64,000 nucleotides of DNA. Source: Aphelenchoides besseyi (Eukaryota > Nematoda > Chromadorea > Rhabditida > Aphelenchoididae). A program made the translations under genes and the position numbers. The stretch is from assembly GCA_024699855.1 (NCBI GenBank), contig JAMPIQ010000001.1, positions 1,054,001 to 1,118,000 of the forward strand. The letters are read 5' to 3'. Shown here in pieces: positions 12,320 through 24,216 of the stretch. Every line of letters begins with the position of its first letter. Positions within the stretch are counted from its first letter, which is position 1. The notes beneath the pieces were generated by a model. It was given only the letters and a program-made list of their open reading frames with translations. It did not search any database and had not been told where the DNA came from.

Positions 12320-14470
12320 TCATACGGTAACTGATTGATTTGAGCATAAACTCATGGACGGTTTCATTGACGTTGCGCCACATTGTCGATGACTTCGGCT
12401 CTTACGGGCGCCGAGAGACGTGGATTGGAATGAGTTCTCGTATGTTTGGCCAAATGATCACTTCGCATGAATTTCTTGCCACACTGCAGACAATTAAACT
12501 TCTTTTCACCGGTATGAGTACGTCTAAATTGCTAAAGTTGAAGTGCTTTCAAGACTTCTTTACCTGTGTCTTTGAAGTTCATCGGACCGAGTGAATCTCT
12601 TAGTGCACCTAAATGAAAAGAGTCAAAGTCTTTATATGAAACAATGCTCTCACATGTTCCAATCACAAACAAACGGCTTGTTACCAGCATGTCCGCGTAA
12701 ATGTGCCCGAAGATGCGAAGTTTTTCCTGAACATTCAAAATCAAACGTTTGAACATGAGTATCATCAAAAGGGATAAGAACTCTTTCTTTGTCAATTTGC
12801 AAGAGGGACAACACCAGTGACTTTTCTTCAAGAAAAAACTCACCATAAGTTTTACTACAAATGTGGCAAATATGAAGTCGTTGACGATCACCGGAGCTAA
12901 AACATTGGCGTTGATTTAGTTTTAAAAAACCTATTTTATACCCTCGATTTTGATTGTTAACGCAATTCGGACAATTGCACGCAATTCTTTTCGTTTGTTT
13001 CTTCGAATTAGATGGATTTATGTTCACAAGATCGTAGATCGTATTTCCTTGACTCGCAAGCATGTTGTTCGGCTGTGCTGCTTGACGAGGTGGTTGTTGT
13101 GTAGTTGGATTCGCGTTATTGCTTCCAACCGGTCCCGAATCATTGGTGATAATCCATTTCTAGAATATCAACATAGAGAACATTTTGTAAAATAGGATAC
13201 CTGTGGATCAAGAGGATCTTGTTCGAACTTCAAGTTTCCCAACGTAATCTTCTGTTGAGCCGCTGGTTTAGCGGAGCCGGCGGTGTTCCGCTGCGGCTCG
13301 GAGTTTTGGGGTTGAGTTTGCATTTGAGCCTGTTGAGGAGGTTGGAGTTGAACGTAGCTAGGAGCCTAGAAGCAAATTTAATTTGCGCGTATTGCAATCG
13401 AATTCACCTCTTTCTTGGGTATCAAGTTATTTCGAGTTGGCATTTGCGGTTGCTGTTGAATCGAAACTTGATTGGACGGTTGAGGCTGAGTGGCAATCAT
13501 TACTTGACCAATGTTCGCATTCTGGCCCTGTGGCATCGCGATGATTTGTGGTTTGTTCTGACCAGTGGAAGTCATAACCGGTATAAGAATCTGAAAGAAA
13601 ACAAAAATAACAAGAACTTGCATGTGAAGTTACCGGTTGTCCGGGATTCTGTCCATCGTTTCGTACGGCATTCTGAACGAAGTAGACTTGTTGTGGATTC
13701 GCAATTTGTTGCGGTTGGATAGCGGCAGCTTGTTGTTGCCGTGAGGGTTGATTGATGAAAATGATACGTTGATTGTTGGGAACCGCTTGAGTCGTAAGGA
13801 CCTGACCGATTTGTCCATTCGTCGTTGTAGCGGGTAAAACAACCTAAAGAAGAGGATTAGAAACGCCAAAGTTAAAATATCGAAAACCTTGTTTTCACAA
13901 TTGCATGGGTTTAATTCAGAGCCTAATGCTAATTTCAAACGTTCGTAAATTACCCCGTGGTGTTTAAAGAAATGACAGGTTGGATTGTGAATTGTTTTCC
14001 TAAAGTTCATCCAATCCTTTTCGAACATTGTCAACCGAAACTTTGAGGTCGATCCGACTGAATGAACGCCCCCTACAGCAGCGGCTCTTTATCGTATAAT
14101 ATCAAATCGAAACAGTGCCGAGTGTTGTCCTCGCTCAACCTTTGCGATTATCTTGTTCCCCTATTGCGATCATTTGAGATCGTTTCCCCTTCACTTTACT
14201 TTTGATTCGAAAAAAACACACGCACCTGAATTGGTTTTTGTTGTTGCTGCTGACCATTTTGTCTGGTTCCAATTGGTGTGGCAATTAGATTTTGCGACGA
14301 CGATGCTCCGGATACAGCGACTAGATTCGACGGAGCTATCGACGGAAACGGATAGCGGGGCTGTTGGGTCGGTTGTTGTTCCTTAACCAAGGCCCCTTGA
14401 TTATTGCGATTACGGGGCGCCAGTTTGATTTGTTGTACGCGACAATATATCTGTGGTCGTGGTCTGAAAT
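12320..14470 (-). CDS. Sp1-family zinc-finger transcription factor (first coding exon not found)
   Basis: The 5' half encodes Gln-rich, low-complexity exons ([21 protein letters not shown]) typical of Sp activation domains. Next comes [15 protein letters not shown] and a Buttonhead box RIACNCPNC, diagnostic for Sp factors as opposed to KLFs. Three C2H2 fingers follow: [39 protein letters not shown] and [21 protein letters not shown]. Residues KTSHLRA, RSDELQR and RSDHLAK are those that read GC/GT boxes. Finger 1 has C-X2-C where vertebrate Sp1 has C-X4-C. A short tail ends at TGA (12320). The most 5' exon seen begins at an acceptor near 14465 without an ATG, so the start codon lies further upstream and was not identified. 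Confidence 0.87.
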
Positions 14471-16259
14471 CACAAGAGTTGAATTAATGGGCTTTCAAGT
14501 TCCCGGATCACGTGAACTCGTCTGCAATAAGAGATCTCAATTGGCAATCAAATTTCTTGGAGAAACCACAGAAACCGTTCTATAAACAATAAAGCAATTG
14601 ACATAAAAGTCAATCGAAAGAGCTGAGTGCGAGAAAGAAAACACGTTTCTTCAAAATTTGCAACTTCTTTTGAAGCACTTAATTAACGATAAAACTACTT
14701 AATTATGGATCTAAACGCTTACTGTAATATTAAAATGTTCGAAATCTAACCTGTTAATTAGCGGCTCTAGCCGCTTTGAGTTTCGAACAATTGAAGTCGG
14801 TTGGTCAACAATTAAAAGTTCTTGATCTTACACGATTGTTGTTCTTGTAGGGCTTTTGGTTCCTGTTTAGATTATAGGGATTCGTTTGAAGGGAAAGTCC
14901 AAAAAAACAACGGATCGCGCAGCAGCCAACAGAGACAAGGCGTTGGGGGTTGGACCGAAGCAAAGACGACCGCCTGTCTTTTCACAACCGCCCCCATTTT
15001 CGTCGTGTGCTATTGCGAATGTTTGAGTTCTCTTCGCCCATTGCACGCCGCCCAACACCAAGCTGTCGCCCCGCTTTAAAGCGAAGTCAGACAGACGGTC
15101 GAAAGGAGAGATGACGAAAACTCGAGAGATCGTCCACAGAAGTGCGACTTCAGCCTTGTGACTATTGGTTGAGGTTTAAACGGTGGGTTGTGCAAAATCG
15201 AGAGACTGAAAAGGCGCAAGTTGTCGGACGATTGACAAACGTCGAATGTGCGTAACAATCACCGAAAATCAGCTGGAAGTTCTATCGTCCATCAACTCGT
15301 GAAAATACGCGACGAGAGAAATGTTTCCTTCACAACTTGCGTTTTTTGCTTTCAAATTCCATGTTCACAATGAAAACTCTAATTCTGCGGTCTTTCCACC
15401 TGTGGTCTACATTAGATTCAATTTGAGTTAATCAGAAGTTCCATTCAGTCAAAAGTTGTGCGGAATTGGCTTCGAATCTTGAGGAAAGTGAACGTTGGCA
15501 AATTTGTATGAGGCTCGCGAATAACAGTAAAGCTTTCAGTTCAAAAGGCGACAAACCCAAAATCTTTGTTCACAAATTCGAGTGGTTTTTGAATCGTGTC
15601 AATCGACTTCTGGCTGCAAAGTTCAAGTTGAGAAACACTGATCTTGGATTTCCTATTAATAAGGGTCCACACGGTGTTTTTTCTTCGCTTGCTTTATCCC
15701 GCCTCTCGGCCCTTTGCCATTTAACGAACAAATGGGGCGGTCCGGAAGACTCCGCGGACTCTAATCCCTCCTTACTTTTTTGGTTGCAATTACACTAAGA
15801 AATTGGAATCAATAAACGCAATAAGGTTAGGACTTATGCATAGAAAGCCACTAATACGTTAGGGAATGAAATTCGAACAAACGTTAAACTTCAAGACTTT
15901 TGATCCAATTAGTGGCGATATGTTCAAACTAAAATGTAACTACAACAGTTTATACTAAGCAGAATTGTGCAAACTATAAGAAGTAAATAGTTGCAGAACT
16001 CATTACCCCCACCAACCGTAATATTATTTCGTTGTTAAATCATTTCAATCTTCATCGTCATGCAACTCATGAACTGTTCTCAAGTTGGCATAAACAAACT
16101 TCAATTCTACGATCGGTCAAACAATATTTTCTATTTTTTTGTTTATTTTAAAGCCGCACGGCAATTGATAGACCCGATTTGCGACAACGAATTCAGATCA
16201 TCGGTTTCAGATCAACGGCAGAGATATGGTTTCTTAGCAAAAGACGGAATCCTGACAAA
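14471..16259. other. Intergenic / 5' region of the Sp-family gene
   Basis: About 1.8 kb with no recognisable coding block. An open frame at 15466-15798 (+) lacks an ATG and shows no family motif. The start exon and promoter of the Sp-family gene should be in its first part. No tRNA or repeat was noticed. Confidence 0.45.
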
Positions 16260-18569
16260 CTAATGAAAAACAGTATTGTAGTCGAATTCAACTGATGCTT
16301 TGGTGGCTCGAGCAATCATTGCAGCATAACCCGAAATTGCATTCCGATACACAACTTGAGCATGTTGCTTCTCGTACGCGTACTGTTCCAGAATCTTGGC
16401 CACCTTTTCCGCATTCTCTTCGTCTTCAGCGTATTTCGGATTAGCCATCAGTTTATCTTTCAAAAAAGTGCGCATTTTCGAACGAGCCTAAACATAACTC
16501 TCAAATCATTCTCTGTTAGTAGAGACTTACATCCGAATTTGTTGCAGCACTAAAGGTTTTGACTTTCTTTCCTACAAACATTACAATCAGATTGCAAAGA
16601 AAACAATTGAACTTACGTTCACTTTCATCGACGTAAACAATTTTGTTGTGTTTGCGATCCAGTTGAGGCACTTTTTTACCTGTCTCTTCAACTCGTCGTT
16701 TCTTGTACTCCTCTTCGCCATCGGAGATGGAACGTTCGCCGATTTTTCGAGCCTCACTTTGAATTCGATTCAAAAGTTTCTTGCGCGACTCACGCGAACC
16801 ACCTGCTCCTGTTCGCTCTTCCTTGTGTGCTTCGGCGAGTCGAACACCGTTTTGCACCGCTTCGGGATCCTTGCAGACATCACAATTGTTCTGACACGGT
16901 TCAATGACTTCTCCGAATTCTCGTGCCAAAACCACGTGACGACACTCAGTCGTCAAACAATACTTCAAACAGTCTTCCGCGGTCATTTTCTTATTTTCGC
17001 CTTTGCTAATGAACTGCATTAGACCGATATCTTGATGCGCAAAGTAAACTCGACAATAACTTCGCTTCAAATCACGTCCGGCACCTGCAACAAAGAAAAT
17101 AGACATCGGATTTTGAGCTCAAAACAGACGTCCGGCTTGTTGAATGTAGTCGTCCATTGACAGCGAGAATCGATGATGTACAACAGCGCGAACATCCGCT
17201 TTGTCGATTCCCATTCCGAAGCCACTAGTCGCAATCACCACTGGCAATTTGCCTTCGCGGAATTTGTTCAGAACTTTGCTTCGATGCTAAAAACTCAATG
17301 AACTTTGTTAAGTACCACGACTTACGTGAGCTGTCTTCTTTCCATGATATGCCAACACATTTAATCCACGTTTTCGAAGATGATCACAGAGCTTATCAAC
17401 GTCGTTACAAGTCAACGCAAAGACGATCGCCGAACCATCCGGTTTACTCAAATCTTTAGTTGGAAATAGAACAGTACATAGAAAGTCGAAGATTTCATCC
17501 TAAAATCACAGTCAAACTCGAATCTTTGTTGGAAGTACCATACGTCAATCGACTTGTTTAAGCCGTGTTTGAACTTCACATCCAAATGCAAATTCGGTCG
17601 GTAGACCTAAAAACATCATTAAAAGGTTATGTTTTTGAGAGTAGTCGAATACTGAGCTTGCAATCAAAACCATTTCAAACAATGGCGAATTCAATTGCTC
17701 ACGAACCGAATGCTGAACCTCTTCGGTTGCCGTTGCGGTCAAACAAAGACAAGGAACATCGGGAGCCATTGCACGAAGACGCTTGATGCTTTTGTAGTTT
17801 GGACTAAAAACAACGAAAACTCAAAAACAACAGTAAATAACCTACCGAAAATTGTCACCCCATTTGCAGAGACAATGAGCTTCGTCGACAACCCAATAAG
17901 CAATAGTTTTATTCTGAATCATTTCAGTCAACGCTTCTGTAAACTGTGGGCCAATGGCCGTTTCCGGAGTAACGAAAAGCAACTTGATTCGTGGATCGGG
18001 ATGTTGCAAATCCTAAAACAATAGAGAATTCATTTAGCACTGTAGCCAAAAACATACCGCTATGATCTCTTTGAATTTGTCGCTTTTAATCGTCGAATTT
18101 AGGGCTTCAGCGTAGATTCCTTTCTCTTGAAGATTCTTGACCTGATCGCCAATCAGAGCAATAAGCGGCGAGAATACAATTGTTACACCAGGCATCACCA
18201 CAGCAGGAAGTTGATAAACAAGTGACTTTCCACTGCCAGTCGGGAAGAAAACAAAGAGATCTTTCTCACCTGCAAATTCGACGTTCAACTTGAATTCCAT
18301 TCAATAAACTAACGTTTCAGGGCGATCATCACCGCCAACTTCTGGGCATTGCTGAGAAAGTTGCTGTGGCCAAAATCGTTTTTCAGTTTGTCCACACAAC
18401 GCACGATCAAATCGTCGTCCAGTTCCGGGCGATCGTCTCGAAGATGCAAACGTCGCGGAAGAACGAGCTCGATCGGAAGCTCTTCGCTGTCGTGGCCCAG
18501 CGGCTCATCGAATTGAGATCGTGGATGAACGACATTGGAGTTTTCGGCAGTGAGTTTTGAGCGCAACAT
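16260..18569 (-). CDS. RECQL5: RecQ-like ATP-dependent DNA helicase (RECQL5 type)
   Basis: Spliced minus-strand exons contain all RecQ helicase motifs in order: Walker [31 protein letters not shown] box ([16 protein letters not shown]), motif III CLTATAT, AIVFALT, and motif V/VI ([24 protein letters not shown], the last joined across an intron). The RecQ zinc-binding region follows with its four Cys ([17 protein letters not shown]). The text after it ([15 protein letters not shown]) resembles the start of the RECQL5-specific region and not the HRDC domain of BLM/WRN. The tail is short and Lys-rich. RecQ5 unwinds DNA 3' to 5' and limits recombination and transcription conflicts in the nucleus. 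The start was set at ATG 18567-18569; an upstream in-frame ATG exists at 18605. OLA1 ends about 300 bp upstream on the same strand. Confidence 0.9.
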
Positions 18570-18881
18570 AACAAAATTTACATCAAATTGAAATAAAATA
18601 TCCATCAAATCGTTAGTGCTTCTTAATCAGTAACCAAACGCCAAAAACTTTCTTTCCTTGACAAAACAACTCCACACTCCACAAAGACAACCTTAGAGTA
18701 GCATCGAATGCCTCTTCGATCAAGATCTTTATCGTAAGGAATTCAGCCAATGTAAAGCTAAATTTATTAAATTCAGCAACAATAAACATCTTTTCTTATC
18801 ACAAGCAACACCAACGGATAACAAACATAAATTCGCAGCTAAGAAACAACTCAGTTCGACTAAACCGCAACATCGCTTCGA

Positions 18882-20418
18882 TCACTTCTTTTTGCCGGCT
18901 GTTAAACCCGCTCCTAAATTCAAAACTTTTCTTAACTCCAAACGCAAAATCTCCGGTTTACCTGCATTGAATTTGAACAAAATGATATCACCATCCTAAA
19001 ACAACAAAGTACAGCTTCTGAGATTACTATCGAAACAAATACCTCAACTACGTATTGCCGTCCCTGTTGTCGATACTTCCCGGCCGATTTGACCGCATTC
19101 TCCTAAACAAATTGATTATGTTAAAATGATCTGCGTGTCTTACTGATCCCAACTCCATCAAATCAGCGCACTTCTGCACTTCGGCCATGATGAATCCCTT
19201 CTCGAAATCGGTGTGAATCCGACCGGCTGCTTGTGGAGCTTTCATTCCTTTCTGTAACAATCAAATGCTGGTAGAAAGATTTGTCGAGTTTACTTGAATG
19301 GTCCATGCTCGAACTTCATCTTTTCCGCACGTGAAGAAGTATTCCAACTGAAGAGCCTTGTATCCCGTCTTCACAATCTTGTCCAACGCACTCGCAGCTC
19401 CGTGTTCCTTGAGATATTTCTCTCGTTCTTCCGGCTCCATCTCAATCAATTTCAATTCCAACGCACCACTAAATGGAATCAGGACTCCACCACTAAAATA
19501 AAGAAGTTGAAAGCAAAAAACTTACTTGAACTCACGGATCGTTAGCATCAATCCACTCTTTAATTTTTGGAAGATATTTGTTCTTCTGAATTCAAGAAGT
19601 ACTTACAACCCAAAATGATTATTTCAACCTTTCGAATATAATCCTTCTCGCTCAAGTTGACCAAATAAACGATCGGCTTTGCAGTTAGAAAGAGATGTTT
19701 GTTCAGATTCTCGATGTCTTTCTCAGCCCAAACATGATGTCGAACAAACTTATTCTGATCAAGCAACTCCTTCACTTGTTGTAAAGTTTCGTACTCCGGT
19801 TTCTTCGATTTGTCATTTCCACGAATCGCCAACTTTTCCAACTTCTCAATGGCACCCTCCAAGTAGGCGATGTCTTTGAGAATCAGTTCGTGACTAATGA
19901 TCTCCAGATCACGAGTGGGATTCACTTCTCCCTCCACATGAGTTACATCGTCGTCATCAAATGCACGACACAAATGGAAAAGTGCATCACAAGCGGAGAC
20001 GTGCGACAGAAACGCGTTGCCCAGTCCCTGACCTTCAGATGCTCCTTTGACCAAGCCGGCGATGTCGACAACATTCAAATAGGCGGGAACTCGCGAAAGC
20101 GGTTTGAAATGCTCGACCAGCCAATCGTATCGTTCATCATTCACAACCACACGAGCCTCATTCGGATCAATGGTACAAAATGGGAAGTTTTCGGCCTGTG
20201 CTTCACTTTTGGTCAAAACCTAAAGGAAATTGAAGCAAAAAGAAAACATCAAGACATACGTTAAAGAAGGTCGATTTTCCAACGTTCGGAAGACCCAAAA
20301 TTCCCATCTAAACAAAAAGTTTTCACTGTAAATCAAACGATCCACCAACTTTAAGGTTTGTACCCAAACGCCCCAAAATCGGCGGATTCTTCTCTTCGAC
20401 TTGCTTTTTTGGTGCCAT
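18882..20418 (-). CDS. OLA1: Obg-like ATPase 1
   Basis: The full gene starts at [19 protein letters not shown], the conserved OLA1 N-terminus. The P-loop is [15 protein letters not shown], Switch II is [17 protein letters not shown], and the NKxD-like position carries [11 protein letters not shown], which fits the family's loosened nucleotide specificity (ATP over GTP). Downstream are [13 protein letters not shown], the TGS-domain block [20 protein letters not shown] and [15 protein letters not shown], and a Lys-rich end (TAGKKK). OLA1/YchF is a cytosolic TRAFAC-class ATPase tied to translation and stress responses. It lies between SNRPB and RECQL5, all on the minus strand with gaps of about 240-310 bp. 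An acceptor-like AATTGCAG lies about 30 nt before the ATG. Confidence 0.96.
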
Positions 20419-20653
20419 TTTTGTTCAGCAATTGACTATTCAAACTGCAATTTCATTTTATTTTATGTGGTTTTCGAAAATAGAAATCGACTGGAGATAA
20501 CCAAGTCATAGGTTTCACAGCAAAAACGAACACTGTCAACACAAAGTTTATTGGTAAACATCCGACTTTTCGTAAGAAACAATTTGAGTACCATAGGGTT
20601 AAAAACAAATAAAACGATGAAGATCATTCGCATTCGATTAAAAGTGACGATGT

Positions 20654-21253
20654 TTAAAATGGTCGTGGAGGTACAGCGCCCATGGGCGGCATCGGCATCA
20701 TTCCCGGTCCACCGATTCCGGCAACTGGACCTTGCAAACCTAAAACGTGTAATATGACTACATTTCAGAGTTGAAATACAAACCTTGAGGAGGTCCTGGC
20801 ATTTGTGGTGGAACAATCGGAACACCACGAGCCGCCGGTTTTGCCGAGCCGGGACCAGCCATACCGCCAGCTTTCGGCAACTTGATTTCGTCTTCTTTTT
20901 GTGGGGGTCCATCAACGGAAATCGAAATGATCTTATCACCGCGGAGCAAAACGAGACCGAGAACCCGTTTCTCTTCTTCATTGATCAACTTCTTTCCGGC
21001 CTTTGGTTTGATTCGTCTATGCTCCTCACATTCGGACAGAATGATGTTCATGTGCTTGTCGAAAGCTAAAATCACACTGTTAATTCTCCTCATACGACTA
21101 TTGCAAACCTTTGAAGTAGCCAACGAATGTACGACTATCTTGAACCACGACTTTCATTCGATGATTCAAATGGGACATCAACTTGTTGTTTTTGCTGATC
21201 GTCTGAAAAATTCCGACCACGATTATTGGCTCTTATCTCATCGAACTTACCAT
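20654..21253 (-). CDS. SNRPB: Small nuclear ribonucleoprotein-associated protein B (Sm-B)
   Basis: The ATG (21251-21253) is followed at once by a GTAAG intron; exon 2 continues [20 protein letters not shown]. The Sm1 and Sm2 motifs are [20 protein letters not shown] and [19 protein letters not shown], the latter with the RNA-contacting RG(D/E). The C-terminal tail is Gly/Pro/Met-rich ([18 protein letters not shown]), shorter than in mammalian SmB/B'. Sm-B is one of seven Sm proteins that ring the U1, U2, U4 and U5 snRNAs. TGS1, which hypermethylates the cap of Sm-class snRNAs, is also in this window at 60.8-62.7 kb. Confidence 0.95.
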
Positions 21254-22351
21254 TTTGGATTTCTTCGATTGATAGACCGAGTGACACCAAAAATAAGCAA
21301 CAGACAAAATGGACAACTGCAACGCTTTCAACACACGCCGCCCGTTTGATGGGGAGACTGCGAAATGTCCACAATCTTCGTCGTATTGATTCTGTTCAAT
21401 TGGACGAACCAACACACAATTGTGTTCAGCGAGTTAAAGTTGGCTAATGAAATCTTACAAAACCACTAGATAGAAAGAAGATCTTCGCTCATATACACAA
21501 CGGAATAAACAATCTTTGGTTTCTGTTCTAAAGAAAATAGAAAAGACCAACATTCAAAATTGCAATACAGATAGTTTTAGATCATCTTAATCAACAGGAG
21601 GTCCATCAGTTGCTTATTGCTTCTAGCAATCACCCAAAAACCAATAAGAAGTTTACATCATCCGGACTTTTGATTTTAGATGGCTGTTTGTCATTTGATG
21701 ATCTGCTCATGACACCCAAAGATAACTCTTTGATGACTTCGAGTGACGTAGAAACACGGTTTTTGTAACTTTCACTCTTCAATTTGTACGTTTGTTTTGT
21801 CTGCTATCGAGCGACAATCAGACGTTATAAACGAGGTTCTCGAGTCGTGATCTATAAACACCTTCCGTTGAGACACCTTGTATATTCAATTGAAATCGAT
21901 TGGTGTTTGCAAAGTCGTCAACTACTTCAAAGATTCTCTAGCTTTCGATTCATTTCAACGTCACGTGAAGTTTTTCCGTTAACTCATCTGCTCACTCGTT
22001 ATGCCTAATTAAAATCAATCAAACGGCCTGAATGAGTAATCGGCTAATGGCTCTCAAAAATCGGACATTCATTTGTCACGAGCTGCTTCGACGCTATCGC
22101 CGTGTTCTTAAGCGAACTCGAAGCTTTTTGGCGTTCTGTTTGTTCGGACGCCAACGAGACTCCGCGCTTCATTTCCTTCATACAACAAACTTTTACCCGA
22201 AATCTAAGCAACAGACAATTGATTTGTTCTCGAATTCCATCATGTCTTTTGATTTTCGTGCATTTCGATTTTCACAAAAAATCTTGTTGTTGACATTCAG
22301 TTTTTCAGCGTTTCCGGTCATCTTCAGTTTCCTTCAATCGCCAAATGTAAG
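21254..22351. other. Intergenic, no recognisable gene
   Basis: AT-rich stretch between the divergent SNRPB and the 22.3 kb gene. Short open frames at 21784-22008 and 22032-22373 have no family features. The latter overlaps the 5' end of the next gene and may be its leader. An acceptor-like TCTTCAG lies about 20-25 nt before the ATG at 22352. Confidence 0.45.
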
Positions 22352-23039
22352 ATGTCGAATGAATGGAACGTAAACTCAACGTTGTCCGACGAGCCAAACG
22401 ACTACACCGGCTTCAATCAAGTGAGTATTTCCATTGTCGTCTTTCGATTTGCTAATTGGTTGCAGAAGCGTCGAAACCCAACGCGTCTGCAACAGTATGT
22501 GCAGAATACGTACGATGACATGGACAAGTTCGTGGACAATCGACCTCATTGGAATTCAACTCGCTCACAGGGCGTGTTAACCGAACAAGACATTGACGAT
22601 TGTCGTATTCCGGCCGACTCTAATCTCTTGCCATGCGGGCACTTCAAACCGGCATCATCGCACATCAAATTGTGGTTGGCCGACGGGTTTCGCGAGCATT
22701 GTGCAAGTTGTAACCAATTGACATCGGGTCGCAATATCATTCGAAGCGGAGATCAACTGTCCGGTTTGGCTAAAAATCGATTGAGGTTTGTTTGATTTCC
22801 ATTCGCATTTCATTTGGGGTTTTAGCAAAAAGTTTGAAGAGTGTGCCAATCTTGATGAGACGTAAGTCCTCTATTTTAAAGCCAATAGATTGAAGAGGAT
22901 GTTTAGGTGGAAATCACGGTCGAACTGCGAACAACCACCCGCTTCGCCAACTTTGACTTATTCGCCCCGTCAACCTTACTTCATAGACGAACGTAACTGG
23001 TCAGCAACAAAGTCGGTTTCCCAACTTCACGGAACCTAA
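22352..23039 (+). CDS. Uncharacterised protein with a Cys/His cluster
   Basis: Four exons, separated by introns of about 45 nt at 22421-22466 and near 22787-22827 and 22862-22907, join in frame from ATG 22352 to TAA 23039. They encode about 185 residues. The protein is hydrophilic, with no signal peptide or membrane segment. The central block has two Cys/His pairs (LPCGHFKPASSH, EHCASCNQLTSG) that could bind a metal; this is inference. The C-terminus is Ser/Pro-rich (PASPTLTYSPRQPYF). I do not recognise the family. The clean splice phases and two long exons support a real gene. SF3B5 starts 246 bp downstream on the same strand. Confidence 0.6.
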
Positions 23040-23284
23040 TTGCTGATTTCAGGGGACTCATTTAATCTAATCGCAAACTGTATCGTATTGTCGACATTAT
23101 AACACTAATCTTACTAATTAAAATGCTTTTCGAATAAGTGAATTGTAAATTTCAACGTCAAAAGATGCGAATAAAACCTCTGTACCCACGTCTTGTATGT
23201 TTGATAACACGTTTGGCAACGTCAATACTTTTGTTTTTAACCTGGTTTCATTTCTATTCTTGATTTCAGATCTCGTTGTTGATC

Positions 23285-23569
23285 ATGGCTTCAAGCACCG
23301 CACCAAGTGAGCGTTTTCATGTTCTCGCTCAACTGGAGCATTTGCAGTCGAAGTACACGGGCACCGGGCATTCCGATTGCACACGATGGGAGTGGGTGAC
23401 CAATCAACATCGTGATACTTATGCTTCAATCATCGGCCATCCTGACCATCTATCGAGCATTGCTGTGATCGAGAACTTGACACGTGGACGAGCAAAGTAC
23501 GAGCTCTTGAAACGTATGATCCAACCGTGTGGACCACCAACGGAAAAAACACCGTTGGACGACTTCTAA
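23285..23569 (+). CDS. SF3B5: Splicing factor 3B subunit 5 (SF3b10)
   Basis: A single exon encodes 94 residues, close to the family's 86. HVLAQLEHLQSKYTGTGHSD, TRWEWVTNQHRDTYASIIGH and LKRMIQPCGPPTEK match human SF3B5 (HSQLEHLQSKYIGTGHADTT, KWEWLVNQHRDSY, MEKMLQPCGPPADK). SF3b10 is a small subunit of the SF3b complex of U2 snRNP, which contacts SF3B1 at the branch-site recognition module. An acceptor-like TTGATTTCAG ends 15 nt before the ATG. Confidence 0.95.
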   Translation: MASSTAPSERFHVLAQLEHLQSKYTGTGHSDCTRWEWVTNQHRDTYASIIGHPDHLSSIAVIENLTRGRAKYELLKRMIQPCGPPTEKTPLDDF

Positions 23570-24216
23570 TCTTTTTGTTGTGTTTACAGTAAAAATAAAC
23601 AATTTTCTGAACAAAAAGTTTTTCAATCATTGCGGTTTGGAAGACGAATAAACACGTTTCAACAAAACAGTTTATCAAGAGGAACAAGCTCTTTTACAAC
23701 AGCATCTGTGAAAACAAACAGAGCAGATGAATGTCGTTAGTACGGGGCACGTGGATTCGCCGCCGTAATCGAGAACTAATCTCGACTTCAAATTCGTTTG
23801 TAGGAAATCTGAACTGCATTGCATCGTGCAACTTTTTCACACCTCTTGGTGTGTCTAGTGATTGGAGCCGTTTTTTTTCGCTCAATCTTACAAGCGTTCG
23901 GCTCAACTCAGTTTTGTGAACAGCCGTCGACTTTCGAAGTGTCGACCGAAGATTTTGAACCGCGGAAAGACCATCGATCGAGTCTTCGTTCGTTTTCTTC
24001 GCGTGTTTGTCGGCATTGTTTACAAGGCGCTTAAATAGTGGGAAAGCAATTCCATCTTATCCCTCACTTAGTTTTTGTTGTTATCTGCGCTAACTTCTCA
24101 TTTCCGGTTTTTTCTTAAAGATCACCTCTACGTGTTGGCGCGAAAACTCCGACTTACGTGTTATATCGTGAACTTTTTATTTGCAGCCTCTGTTTCGTCC
24201 CAAATTCGCCACTAAA
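23570..24216. other. Intergenic / AP-2 copy A upstream region
   Basis: No gene recognised. The last part (from 24131) is shared in inverted orientation with the upstream region of AP-2 copy B, and with the region upstream of copy C1. It ends in an acceptor-like ATTTGCAG at 24186, about 30 nt before the copy A start codon. Confidence 0.5.

Noticed and set aside
13219..13722. 167-codon open frame (+)
   Set aside because: It is antisense to the Gln-rich exons of the Sp-family gene, and its composition follows from the CAA/CAG-rich opposite strand.
15466..15798. 110-codon open frame (+)
   Set aside because: Starts with TTG, no ATG in frame near the start, no family likeness and no supporting exons.
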